A stretch of DNA of 64,000 nt from Falsihalocynthiibacter arcticus (lineage in GTDB: Bacteria; Pseudomonadota; Alphaproteobacteria; Rhodobacterales; Rhodobacteraceae), in contig NZ_CP014327.1 in assembly GCF_000812665.2 (NCBI RefSeq), positions 2,757,501 through 2,821,500 of the forward strand. The letters run 5' to 3'. Shown here piece by piece: positions 18,090 to 26,840 of the stretch (positions within the stretch are counted from its first letter, which is position 1; every line of letters begins with the position of its first letter). The notes under the pieces were generated by a model that was given only the letters and a program-made list of their open reading frames with translations, was not told where the DNA came from and did not search any database. Made by a program: the position numbers and the translations under genes.

Positions 18090-18533
18090 ATGAAGAACTC
18101 CTTTGCACATTTTTCCAGATTATTACTGATCGTGAGTTTCGCCTTGAGCAGTGCTGTTGCCGTAGCTGGCAGTAGTGACACAGGCGTTTTCATGGAAATT
18201 TGCGCCGACGGTGTAGCTAAAACGGTGCGGATCGACGACGACAGCAATGCAGTTGACCCTTCGCACACCTGTAATGGTTGCGTGATGTGCTGTCTGCAGA
18301 TCGGCGCGGATCTGGAAAATTCTTTTGGCCAGAAGCTGACCTTCGCGCAGCTGGAACTTAAAAAAGATCTCGCTTCTTACCAAATACCCTTAATTCAAAA
18401 ACGTGGCATTCGCCCGAACCCACGCAGCCCTCCCCTAACTGAATTTTCAGGCCTGATCTCAACTGATACTATAGAGTTCACCCTGAAAACACAGAGCGAC
18501 GGGCGCCCTTACCTGAAGGATGCTGTCGCATGA
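18090..18533 (+). CDS. Exported cysteine-rich protein, probable NosC-like
   Basis: A 147-residue protein with a signal peptide (about residues 1-26, ending in AVAVAGS) and a compact cysteine cluster, CNGCVMCCLQ, near residues 62-71. The rest has no domain I recognise. It is under an FNR-type box and overlaps the nosR start by four bases (ATGA), the place held by nosC in Paracoccus-type nos operons. I therefore call it NosC-like; the function of NosC is not established. A role in metal or redox handling is suggested by the cysteines but not shown. It seems intact although the genes it served are gone. Confidence 0.6.
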   Translation: MKNSFAHFSRLLLIVSFALSSAVAVAGSSDTGVFMEICADGVAKTVRIDDDSNAVDPSHTCNGCVMCCLQIGADLENSFGQKLTFAQLELKKDLASYQIPLIQKRGIRPNPRSPPLTEFSGLISTDTIEFTLKTQSDGRPYLKDAVA

Positions 18534-18931
18534 CGCTCCATAAAAACCTCCTGAATTTCGTCGCATTCGTTGTGACATTGTTTTTCTTAGCGCTCCCCGC
18601 AGCCGCTGAATCGGTTCTCGCCAAACTGCTCCCCAGTGTTCTGGTCGAGGAATTGGTCGAAGGGGCGGATGCCTTTGGTGCCATGAGCGCGGAAATTCCA
18701 GCGGTGGAGGTTCTCAAAGACGGAGAGCGCATCGGTTGGGCCTTTGTTACGTCCGATTATGTTTCGACCACTGGCTATTCTGGCAAACCCATTCACACCA
18801 TGGTCGCGCTCGACGACGCGGCACAGGTGGCGGGTGTGCTTCTTGTCAAACACTCCGAACCGATTGTTTTGATTGGTATTCCCGACGCAAAGATGAAAGC
18901 GCTGGTAGCCAATTTGTCAATCGCAGAGTAA
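18530..18931 (+). pseudogene. nosR: 5' fragment of nosR, truncated by an IS21 element
   Basis: NosR is a large membrane flavo-iron-sulfur protein (about 700 residues) needed for nitrous-oxide reductase expression and activity. Only the signal peptide and the start of the FMN-binding domain remain (133 codons). Matching stretches are GADAFGAMSAEIPAVEV, TSDYVSTTGYSGKPIH and EPIVLIGIPDAKM. About residue 128 onward (SIAE and the stop) is read from the IS end. The membrane part and ferredoxin-like C-terminus are absent, and no nosZ follows on the other side of the IS. It cannot function as NosR. Confidence 0.75.
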
Positions 18932-18983
18932 AAAGGGTCCAGATCGCGGCGTAAAACTGGTCCACTGACTTCTCGTTTGTCGT

Positions 18984-19031
18984 GCGCTTTGGTGCGCGTG
19001 CTCCCCATTTAGCTAACGCGTGCCAAAGCGC
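18984..19031. repeat. Imperfect inverted repeat inside the left end of the IS
   Basis: A 16-base arm at 18984-18999 pairs with 19016-19031 at 14 of 16 positions around a 16-base loop. It lies just beyond the istB stop on its transcribed side, so it may terminate istAB transcription or limit read-through into the IS end. Confidence 0.5.
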
Positions 19032-19077
19032 ATGTTGGCCCTTGGGCCGACATTGTTCTGATCTTGATGTGTTTTGG

Positions 19078-19830
19078 TTATTGGCGGCTCTTACGGCTAT
19101 GTTTGAGCCGGTAACTCTCGCCATTCATCTCCAGGATATGGACGTGATGGGTCAAACGATCCAGCAAAGCGCCTGTGAGCCGTTCGGAACCAAAGACTTC
19201 GGTCCACTCATCGAAAGGCAGGTTCGAGGTGATTATAATTGAGCCGCGTTCGTAGCACTGGGATATCACCTCGAAGAGGAGTTCCGCACCAGATTTGCTG
19301 AGGGGCACAAATCCCAATTCATCAATGATCAACAGGTTCTGGCTCGTCAGGTGCTTTTGAAGCCGCTGCAATCTCCGCTCATCCTGCGCTTCAATCAGAT
19401 CATGGACCAGGGCTGCCGCCGTCGTGAAGCGCACTTTCAACCCTCTTTGGCATGCCGCCAACCCAAGCCCCAAAGCAATGTGCGTCTTACCGGTTCCCGA
19501 TGGGCCGAGGGCGATGATATTTTCTCTGCGATCTATATAATCACATCGTGCGAGGTCCATTGTCAGCGGTTTGTTCAAGCTGGGCATAATCTTGAAGTCA
19601 AAGCTATCCAGGCTTTTGGTGCTTGGGAACTTCGCCGCTTTGATCCGCCGTTCGATCATCCGGCGCTCCCGATCTATCAGTTCCATCTCGCACAGGCGCG
19701 CCAAATATTGAATGTGATCCTTATTCTCGGCAGCACATATCTGGGCTTGTTTTGCGTACTCCCCTTGGAACGTTGGCAAGCGTAACTTCTTGAGGTGATG
19801 TTGCAGAAGGATTTGGGGGGCTTGGGTCAT
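19078..19830 (-). CDS. istB: IS21-family helper ATPase IstB
   Basis: A 250-residue AAA+ ATPase. Walker A is GPSGTGKTH near residue 109 and Walker B is LLIIDELGF near 170. IstB assembles on DNA and directs the IstA transposase to target. The start overlaps the istA stop by four bases, the usual coupling. It appears intact, so the element may still be mobile. Confidence 0.93.
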   Translation of the reverse strand: MTQAPQILLQHHLKKLRLPTFQGEYAKQAQICAAENKDHIQYLARLCEMELIDRERRMIERRIKAAKFPSTKSLDSFDFKIMPSLNKPLTMDLARCDYIDRRENIIALGPSGTGKTHIALGLGLAACQRGLKVRFTTAAALVHDLIEAQDERRLQRLQKHLTSQNLLIIDELGFVPLSKSGAELLFEVISQCYERGSIIITSNLPFDEWTEVFGSERLTGALLDRLTHHVHILEMNGESYRLKHSRKSRQ

Positions 19831-21326
19831 GCCGCGGTCCCTCCCATCAGGCTCATGTAGCTGGCCGGACGTGTTGTTCCAACGTTTGCCTTTGGCAGAT
19901 AAGGATAGAAGTCCAAATCCAAGCGCGGTGGGCGCTTCTCAACTCGGCACAACACAAGGTGTTTTACAGCGTCATAGCCAATCGCGCCCAGATCAATGGC
20001 ATGCTGGATCGCACCCTGCACAACATCCATCTCAAAGGTTTCCAAAAGGCGCAGGACTTGAACATATTCCCGCTTGCCCGGCTTACCCATTCTGGCTTCG
20101 AGCAGTCGGTGCAAGGTAGCGAAGACATCCGGTAGATCCCAGCCCTGCAAAGGGGCGGCTTGATCCAAAGCCCCCACCTTCTGCTCAATCAAAGGCAGGA
20201 AGTGGAGCGGGTCAAAGATCATGTCCGCTTTGGCGTAAGACCGCTGATGCCGTGCTATCACCTCATTGCCGCAGCCAATAATGACCTCATGCACAAAGCC
20301 ACGCACGTGGACGTCGTGATGGGCATAGGCCACGGGCACAGAGTAATCATTGCTACGGTAGCGCACCATTGAGATTGATGTGGCCCGCGTGCTGACATGG
20401 TCGCAGGCCTCATACTCTGCGACAGGCAACCCCATCAGGGCATCAAGATCGGATATCAAACGCTGGCCAATAGTCTGGCTGTGTCCGCGCAATTTGTCAC
20501 TCTGGCGTTCCAAACACCTCTGTTCCAAGTGCGCATTCAGATCATCAAAACTGTCGTAACGTGGCGCAGGCACCATGAAGTTGCGTCGAGTGTATCCGAC
20601 CATGCCCTCAACGTTGCCTTTGTCGTTCCCCCGCGCAGGCCGACCAAACTTGTCATCAAACAGATAATGCGATTGCAGTTCTGTAAACCGGCGTGTGCGA
20701 ACACGTGTTCTGTCCCCTAAAATACGCGCAACAGCGATCTTGGTGTTGTCATAGAGAATGGATTGGGGGATGCCGCCGAAGAACGCAAAGGCAGACACGT
20801 GGCCGTCGCAAAACGCTTCTGTCGTCTCCGCAGGGTATCCCTTCACAAACACTGCGTCCGAATGCGGTAGGCTCATCACGAAGAAGTGGATCTTACATTC
20901 TACGCCGCCAATCACGCCAAGGGTCTCACCAAAATCAACCTGCGCGTGGCCGGGCCGATGCGACAACGGCACAAACACCTCTTTCGTGCGCCGCTTTTGC
21001 TCGCGTACGTAATACGTCACAGTCGTCAAGCTGCCAGTATATCCATGCTCGGCTCTCAGGCGTTCATAGATGCGCTTTGCTGTATGGCGTTGTTTTTTGA
21101 TCAGGGTTTTATCAGTCCGAAGTATCTCGTCGATGATGCCAACATAATCATCAAGCGTGGGGCGACGTGGCGCTTCTGAACGACGATAACCAGGAGGGAG
21201 TTCATGACGTAGCATCTTCGCTATCGTCTTACGGTCCTTGTTGAAATAACGCGCCGCTTCACGAGCAGACATGCCGTCCTTCAAACAAGCACGGCGCACA
21301 CGACTATAAATATCCACAGAATACAT
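19827..21326 (-). CDS. istA: IS21-family transposase IstA
   Basis: A 499-residue DDE transposase with an N-terminal helix-turn-helix (MSAREAARYFNKDRKTIAKML) and an rve catalytic core beginning at PGHAQVDFGE. The remaining acidic residues lie in the core to about residue 280. A C-terminal Mu-type segment includes STRATSISMVRYRSNDYSVP. It is full length for the family, and the reading frame is unbroken. Confidence 0.93.
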   Translation of the reverse strand: MYSVDIYSRVRRACLKDGMSAREAARYFNKDRKTIAKMLRHELPPGYRRSEAPRRPTLDDYVGIIDEILRTDKTLIKKQRHTAKRIYERLRAEHGYTGSLTTVTYYVREQKRRTKEVFVPLSHRPGHAQVDFGETLGVIGGVECKIHFFVMSLPHSDAVFVKGYPAETTEAFCDGHVSAFAFFGGIPQSILYDNTKIAVARILGDRTRVRTRRFTELQSHYLFDDKFGRPARGNDKGNVEGMVGYTRRNFMVPAPRYDSFDDLNAHLEQRCLERQSDKLRGHSQTIGQRLISDLDALMGLPVAEYEACDHVSTRATSISMVRYRSNDYSVPVAYAHHDVHVRGFVHEVIIGCGNEVIARHQRSYAKADMIFDPLHFLPLIEQKVGALDQAAPLQGWDLPDVFATLHRLLEARMGKPGKREYVQVLRLLETFEMDVVQGAIQHAIDLGAIGYDAVKHLVLCRVEKRPPRLDLDFYPYLPKANVGTTRPASYMSLMGGTAA

Positions 21327-21382
21327 CTCCCGCCCTCCGAATAAACGAAGGACACAAACTGGCGGAATTTTACTCCGCTACA

Positions 21383-23058
21383 ACTGCGATATGTCGAAGC
21401 TGTTTCTGTGGCCCAGTATTGCAGTGCGTTTTACACGTGCGTGGGTTGCGCAAGATTTCATTCCAATATCCAACGGAGCCGTATTCCAAAATCCCGAGAC
21501 GGATCGCGCAGGCTTTGTTGCCCAACTTCGCGAAGCAAGCCTCACAGGCCATCCGGCGGTTATGTCGTTTGACCTGACAACCAAATATGCTGCGGAGCTT
21601 ATTGCAACTCTGCCGGACCTGTTTGCCGATTTGCGGCGCGACGGGTTCACGTTTGCGCCCTTGGCCGAAGTTGCTAACCTTGGTACGGCGGATATAGCCC
21701 CGCTCGATCCGAATTCAATGAGGGCGCGCGACACGGTCACCTATCGCCTTCTCAACTTCTGGTATTTTGGCCTGACGACAACCTTCCTTGTCTTGCTCGT
21801 TTTTGCGATTGCCAGATCGCTAATTTACCTCGTTTTGGCTTTCTTTCGCAAACCTTCGCCACAGCGTGACCCTGAATACCTTCCGGGGATTACAGTTGTG
21901 GTGCCAGCCTATAACGAGGCGAACGTTATTGTGCGGAGCGTTTGGTCAATTCTGGGTTCGAACTATCCCAACTTTGAAATCATCGTGGTGGATGATGGCT
22001 CGTCTGACGGAACCTATGAGTCGGTCAACGCAGAGTTTCACAATCATCCACGCGTAAGGATCATCCGGCAAGAAAACGGCGGCAAATGGCAGGCCGAGAA
22101 CCACGCGTTGCAGTATATCAAAACGCCCTTCTTTGTGGGGGTGGATGCCGATACTATTTTAGATCCTGATGCTCTAGGTTGGTTGGTTCAGCACTTCAAA
22201 GACGAGCGTGTCGGCGCGGTGGCTGGCTTTGTGGAGGTCGGCAATCGAAAGGGGTATCTGACGTCCTGCCAAGCGCTGGAATACCTCGTCAGCCAAGCGG
22301 TCACGCGGCGCAGTTTCGAAGCCATCAACGGTATTTTTGTTGTGCCCGGTGCGATCGGGGCTTGGCGGGTTGCGGCAGTTGAGGCCGCAAATAGGTATTC
22401 GGGCGATACAATCACCGAGGATGCTGACCTAACGGTTGCGGTACATCGCGCCGGTTATACCGTGCGATTTCAAGAACAAGCGCGCGCCTATACTGAGGCC
22501 CCCGAACAGACCAAAGCTTTCTTAAAGCAACGGCGGCGCTGGACGTTGGGGATGCTGCAAACGTCGTGGAAACATTGGCGCTCTATTCCAGAACGCCGTG
22601 CGATAGGGCTTGTGTCGATTATGGACGCGATCTGGTTTAGTCTGTTGACGAGTATGGTGTCGCCCTTCGTCGATTTGCTTTTGCTTAGCCTTCTGGTCAA
22701 GACGTTGATTGAATATAGCCTTCATGGAGCGCTCAACGTCACAGGATTTCCAACCGTGGTCTTGATCAGCTATTTTGTTCTTGTGGTTATCGACATGACC
22801 TACACTCTTGCAGCGTTCTGGTTTGAACGAAAGTTCGACCTAAAACTGCTGTTGCTGACAATTATCCTGCGTTTTGGATACCGGCAACTGATCTATTTTT
22901 CGTCCTTTCAAGCGATCAGAGACGCGATAACTGGCCGCTTGCCCGGCTGGCAAAAACTGGAACGTACAGCTTCCCGACTAAGCGGCAACCTAAATTTGGT
23001 GAGCCCAGCTCTTGTGAGCATAAAACAAACAGACTCGGGCCGGAAAATGAGAACTTAA
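21383..23058 (+). pseudogene. 5'-truncated polysaccharide deacetylase-GT2 fusion protein
   Basis: The frame opens at the IS right edge (first ATG 21391, 555 codons). The first 75 or so residues look like the tail of a NodB-type deacetylase domain (GHPAVMSFDLTT, LPDLFADLRRDGFTFAPL). A membrane span follows, then a family 2 glycosyltransferase domain: VVVPAYNEAN, VVDDGSSDG, DADT, ITEDADLTV and QRRRW, with three or more C-terminal membrane segments. The QxxRW motif marks processive synthases of beta-linked polymers. The deacetylase catalytic part and the native start are missing, evidently lost with the IS event. The GT half could still be made from ATG 21391, but without its natural promoter. 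Confidence 0.7.
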
Positions 23059-23096
23059 AACCTGTCAGTCGGGTTGCAGAACGAAAGTAGTTGCAG

Positions 23097-25064
23097 ATGA
23101 AATATCGTCCAGAGATCGACGGACTGCGAGCCATAGCAGTTCTCGCGGTCATTGTTTATCATGCTGATAATACATTCTTGAGAGGAGGGTTCCTTGGGGT
23201 GGATGTCTTCTTCGTGATTTCGGGTTTCTTGATCTCGCAATTGATTGCGGAGGATTTGAGACTCGGACGATTTACCTTCAGGAACTTCTATGAGCGCCGC
23301 GCGCGGCGCATCCTGCCTGCGCTCTTTGTTGTCCTTGCCACCTGCATTCCCTTTGCGCTGGCATGGATGTTGCCGTCTCAACTGGCCGATTTTGGCAAAG
23401 GGTTGGTTGCAGCCTCGCTTTTTTCTTCGAATTTCCTGTTTTGGTCGGACACGGGATATTTCATGGCGGATGCCGACCTCAACCCACTGCTTCACACATG
23501 GAGCCTCGCCGTTGAGGAACAGTTTTATCTGTTTTTCCCCTTGGCGGCCCTATTGGCGTGGAAAGTATCGCAGCGCTTTGCGGCCATCTTGCTCGTGGCC
23601 AGTATGGTCGCAAGTTTTGCCGCTTGCCTTTACTTCGCAACCTCGGCCCCAGCCGCCAATTTTTACCTACTGCCCACCCGCGCATGGGAACTTCTGGCCG
23701 GTGGAATTAGCATGATGGTCGCGCGCCAATTTGCACAGAAACCTGTCACAGTCGCCAAACCGGTTGCCACGATTTTAGCGACATTAGGTCTGTTCGCTGT
23801 CATTTCATCCCTCTTGCTGCTTGACGCCTCTACGCCCGTTCCGTCGCTCTCGACACTCCCCTTAGTTGTGGGTACTTCCTTGATTTTAGTGTTTGCAGTT
23901 GGCAACACTCCAGTCGCATCGCTTTTGTCGTGGCGACCATTGGTTGCCATGGGGTTGATCAGTTACAGCGCGTATCTGTGGCATCTTCCCGTATTGGTTT
24001 TTGCGCGACTATACGATTCAACACCCCCAAGTATCCCCTACGTTCTCGGCTTGATTGCCTTGTCGATCTTGTTGGCGACGCTCACCTACCACTTCGTTGA
24101 AAAACCCTTCCGCAAACGTAACAAAAGTGCCGTGATATCCTTGCGCGGGCTTGTCTCGGTACTGTTAGGCGCGGGCGTATCTCTCGCCGTCGTCGGTGTC
24201 GTGCTGGCAATGGGATTGACCAATCCACACCGCGACCCGTCAGTGTTTTCTGACCCAGAAATCGAGGCAAAACTCGCCACTAATTACGGCCTGTCCGAAG
24301 ATTGCGAGGGAGCCTTTACGCTTTCCCCGAACTGCCGCACCTCCGACACACCCGGTGTGCTGCTATGGGGAGATAGTTTTTCCATGCATCTGGCCGAAGC
24401 GATTGAGGTCGGCACAAAATGGCAAGGTATGGTGCAACATACGAAATCGGTTTGCGCCCCAATCCCGGGCCTTTCCGTCGTCACTCCTGAATATCCTGAC
24501 GCATGGGCGCGCGGTTGTCTGGATTTCAACGAACAGGTGTTGGCTTGGTTGGCGGATCAACCGTCGATCAAATACGTCGTCATGTCTTCGCCCTTTGGCC
24601 TGATTTACAACGAACTGCTGTTGGCCAACGGGGAGCACGTAACCGAAGGGCAGCAAGAGTTGGTACGTCAATCCCTCCTCGAAACGTCCCGCAAACTCAA
24701 AGCCATGGGCAAGTCCTTGGTAGTTGTTTCCCCTCCGCCTGTCACTGGCGAAAATATAGGACAGTGTCTGGCGGCTACTTTGCGGTCGGGTCGCTCCGAC
24801 GATAGCTGTGACTACACGCGCAGCGATTTTCATCCTGCGAGCACCGCCAAAATAGACTTTTTGCGGACATTGGACCCCGAGATATCGGTCTTATATCTTG
24901 AGGATTTCCTGTGCCCGAATGGCGTGTGTGACACAATGATCGGATCGACATTCATGTTTCGCGACGATGGACATCTCTCGATCGAAGGATCGCGCTATCT
25001 CGGGACGCATACTGATTTCATGCGTAAAATCATTGCTAAATCCAATTTAGGGTATGGAGCTTAG
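23097..25064 (+). CDS. Acyltransferase family 3 protein with C-terminal SGNH domain (OafA/OatA-like)
   Basis: A 655-residue membrane protein. The N-terminal half is acyltransferase-3, with about ten membrane segments; motifs are RPEIDGLRAIAVLAVI, FRNFYERRARRILPA and HTWSLAVEEQFYLFFP. The C-terminal half is an extracytoplasmic SGNH hydrolase-like domain: the block I serine is in LLWGDSFSMH (about residue 425) and the closing Asp/His in RDDGHLSIEG. Such proteins O-acetylate cell-wall, LPS or exopolysaccharide sugars. It follows the deacetylase-GT2 remnant by about 40 bases, so it likely modified the same polymer. ATG 23097 is chosen over an upstream TTG. Confidence 0.88.
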   Translation: MKYRPEIDGLRAIAVLAVIVYHADNTFLRGGFLGVDVFFVISGFLISQLIAEDLRLGRFTFRNFYERRARRILPALFVVLATCIPFALAWMLPSQLADFGKGLVAASLFSSNFLFWSDTGYFMADADLNPLLHTWSLAVEEQFYLFFPLAALLAWKVSQRFAAILLVASMVASFAACLYFATSAPAANFYLLPTRAWELLAGGISMMVARQFAQKPVTVAKPVATILATLGLFAVISSLLLLDASTPVPSLSTLPLVVGTSLILVFAVGNTPVASLLSWRPLVAMGLISYSAYLWHLPVLVFARLYDSTPPSIPYVLGLIALSILLATLTYHFVEKPFRKRNKSAVISLRGLVSVLLGAGVSLAVVGVVLAMGLTNPHRDPSVFSDPEIEAKLATNYGLSEDCEGAFTLSPNCRTSDTPGVLLWGDSFSMHLAEAIEVGTKWQGMVQHTKSVCAPIPGLSVVTPEYPDAWARGCLDFNEQVLAWLADQPSIKYVVMSSPFGLIYNELLLANGEHVTEGQQELVRQSLLETSRKLKAMGKSLVVVSPPPVTGENIGQCLAATLRSGRSDDSCDYTRSDFHPASTAKIDFLRTLDPEISVLYLEDFLCPNGVCDTMIGSTFMFRDDGHLSIEGSRYLGTHTDFMRKIIAKSNLGYGA

Positions 25065-25233
25065 TAACGGGGAAATATTCGCGTTGATGCCAGCTATGGG
25101 AAAATGTTTCACTGAGGTCTGGCGTCGCTAAATCCAAAAGAATTGCATATAAATTCAAGAAAAGGCTGCTCGCCAGATTTTAGATTTAGAGGCGCCGTGC
25201 AAATTACGTTTTTAAGACAATTTGCTCAAATAT
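25065..25233. other. Short AT-rich spacer without a recognised gene
   Basis: A 169-bp stretch between the acyltransferase stop and the DUF3302 remnant. It has no open frame of note, no clear SD and no strong hairpin. Confidence 0.5.
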
Positions 25234-25554
25234 ATGATTTTTATGCCTATCACATTGTTAAATTACGTTTCTCGCTCTCTGATTTCCTTCTTAATCGTGG
25301 GGATCGTTGTCGTCCATGAAATCCCGGGGAAAGTCGCAAAAGCGCGCAACCACCCACAGTTGGATGCGATTAAGATCTCCAGTTATTTAGGCTTACTTGT
25401 CTTTCCACTATGGATACTTGCCCTCATCCGGGCACATTTCCGCCCTTGGACTGTTTCAGGTCTTGAGGGGATAATTCCGAAAGTCCTCCGCTGGAACAGA
25501 AATAGCCCCCGCCAACGACCCCTTCATCATACAACCCAGTCAGGACGCCAGAAA
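25234..25554 (+). pseudogene. DUF3302 (YiaW/YibI-like) membrane protein, frame now fused to the next gene
   Basis: A small inner-membrane protein with two membrane segments; the signature VVHEIPGKVAKARNHPQLDAI followed by a tryptophan-containing span matches DUF3302 proteins such as E. coli YiaW. In that family the gene is separate and sits before an HlyD-type partner. Here no stop separates them, and the tail (RPWTVSGLEGII onward) reads straight into the HlyD start. In a shifted frame the tail ends LEQK and then a stop at about 25503, so a frameshift near 25465 is likely. The start is uncertain; no good SD is visible. Confidence 0.55.
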
Positions 25555-26581
25555 ATGGAATTCCTTGTTACGATTGCCTATCTGTTTTTGATCCGGTTGT
25601 TTTTCTTTGATTTTAAATGGTTGAAGTTCAATCTTGTGTGGGGGCTTTTGTGCTCTGGCCTTCATACTTCGGCCGCTTTGGTTGAGGTTGCTTTTATTGG
25701 ACAACTTACTCCTTATTCGGATTCCGCGTTTGTCCAGAGATACGCCGTCCAGATTGGGCCCCAATTTTGCGGCACAGTAACAGAGGTTCACGTTAAACAG
25801 GACGACATAGTGAAGCTCGGCGGTCCTTTGTTCAGTCTTGAGAAGGACACGTTCCAAGCTATGGTCGATGAAAGTCAAGCCCGTCTGGTTTTGGCCAAGC
25901 AAAATATAAAAATCATGTAGGCGCAATTGACCTCTGCCGAAGCAAATGTTGCGCATCAGGAAAGCTTTCTTGAGCAGACTTCCGTTGAGGTTGAGCTTTC
26001 CGAAGCAGCTGTCTTGGTGGCACAGGCCCGAGCGAAATATGATGTCGACGATGCGGCCAGACAAACAATACTGGCAGAAGAAGGTGCTGCACGAAAGGGC
26101 CAAGCGGAGCTTGCGCGTCAGCCCGCGGCGGTCTCAACCGAACTGATTGCGCGTGATAGCTCCGAGCTGGACGTTGCAAAGGCAGCCTACGAAGAAGCAA
26201 AACTGTCGCTTGATGCGATGATCGATGGCAAACATGCCTCCGTTAGATTGGCTGAGGCGGCGTTGGCCCATTCCACAGCAGTTTTGAAGGACCGCACAGT
26301 CTATGCGCCCTCGGATGGTAAGGTTCTGAACCTCCAGCTTCAACCCAGCAATGTTGTGCGGCTTAAAACGCCCGTCCTGACATTCGTGAACGAAGCCGAT
26401 CCTTGGATTTTGATGAAAATTCGCCAAAAAGATGCGCAGCATATCACCGTTGCGTTTTGGGGCTAAGGGGATCGCTGCGATTTATACCGCCGACGCGGCC
26501 AATAATCTTAAGGTCTTGCGGAAAATTGAACTGCGTACCGAGAGTTATCTTAAATACGTTTACAATTCATTCCGAGGATAA
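25555..26581 (+). pseudogene. HlyD/YiaV-like membrane-fusion protein, decayed
   Basis: The N-terminus (MEFLVTIAYLFLIRLFF) has one or two membrane spans; a biotinyl-lipoyl-like segment (GTVTEVHVKQDDIVKLGG), a coiled coil (to about 26280) and a second half-barrel (YAPSDGKVLNLQLQPSNVV) follow. A TAG at 25918-25920 interrupts the coil (probably CAG to TAG). The frame stops at 26464-26466. The expected C-terminus (GIAAIYTADAANNLKVLRK, to a TAA at 26579-26581) is found one frame over, and about 60 residues that YiaV has between these parts are missing. So there is a nonsense codon, a frameshift and an internal deletion; it is non-functional. YiaV/YiaW pairs are linked to envelope integrity, but their substrate is not known. 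Confidence 0.72.
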
Positions 26582-26840
26582 ACGCGTCCGTTTTAACTCC
26601 TGACGCTATCCCTTTTTATGCATGACGCTTTCAAGGTTGACCGTAACGAGGCTTACTTGGGCTGAGATATGTTTATACGGTTCTGGATGTAAAACCGCAG
26701 CGCCCAATTAGGTTGGAGGGTGGACCAGCGGTCAAATTTTGTTCTATACAACGGACAACAATTTGATCTTGCGTCAAAAAACTGAGAGTTCATATTTTGG
26801 TTCTTCTCGACCTTCGGCGCGCCAACAATGAGGGACTACA
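26582..26840. other. Non-coding region upstream of gadB
   Basis: A 259-bp spacer after the HlyD remnant that should carry the gadB promoter. A GAGGGA SD is present six bases before the ATG at 26841. I see no convincing operator or hairpin. Confidence 0.5.

Larger units (their letters stand above)
18915..21382 (-). mobile_element. IS21-family insertion sequence
   Basis: It contains istA and istB on the minus strand. The proposed ends are TGTCAATCGCAGAGTAAAA (left, 18915) and TGTAGCGGAGTAAAAT (right, complement ending at 21382). Internal repeats of GNGTAAAAnnGGTCCA at 18926-18941 and 18949-18964, and the motif TGG-N5-TTTTAC-N-CCGC read outward from both ends, are typical IS21 transposase-binding repeats. 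The 8 bases outside each end (gccaattt and actgcgat) do not match, so no target duplication is visible. The exact outer bases are uncertain by a few positions. Confidence 0.75.

Noticed and set aside
18090-18533. Reading the cysteine-rich protein as a copper chaperone (DUF2946-like)
   Set aside because: The CNGCVMCC cluster is suggestive, but the FNR box and coupling to nosR fit a NosC-like protein better.
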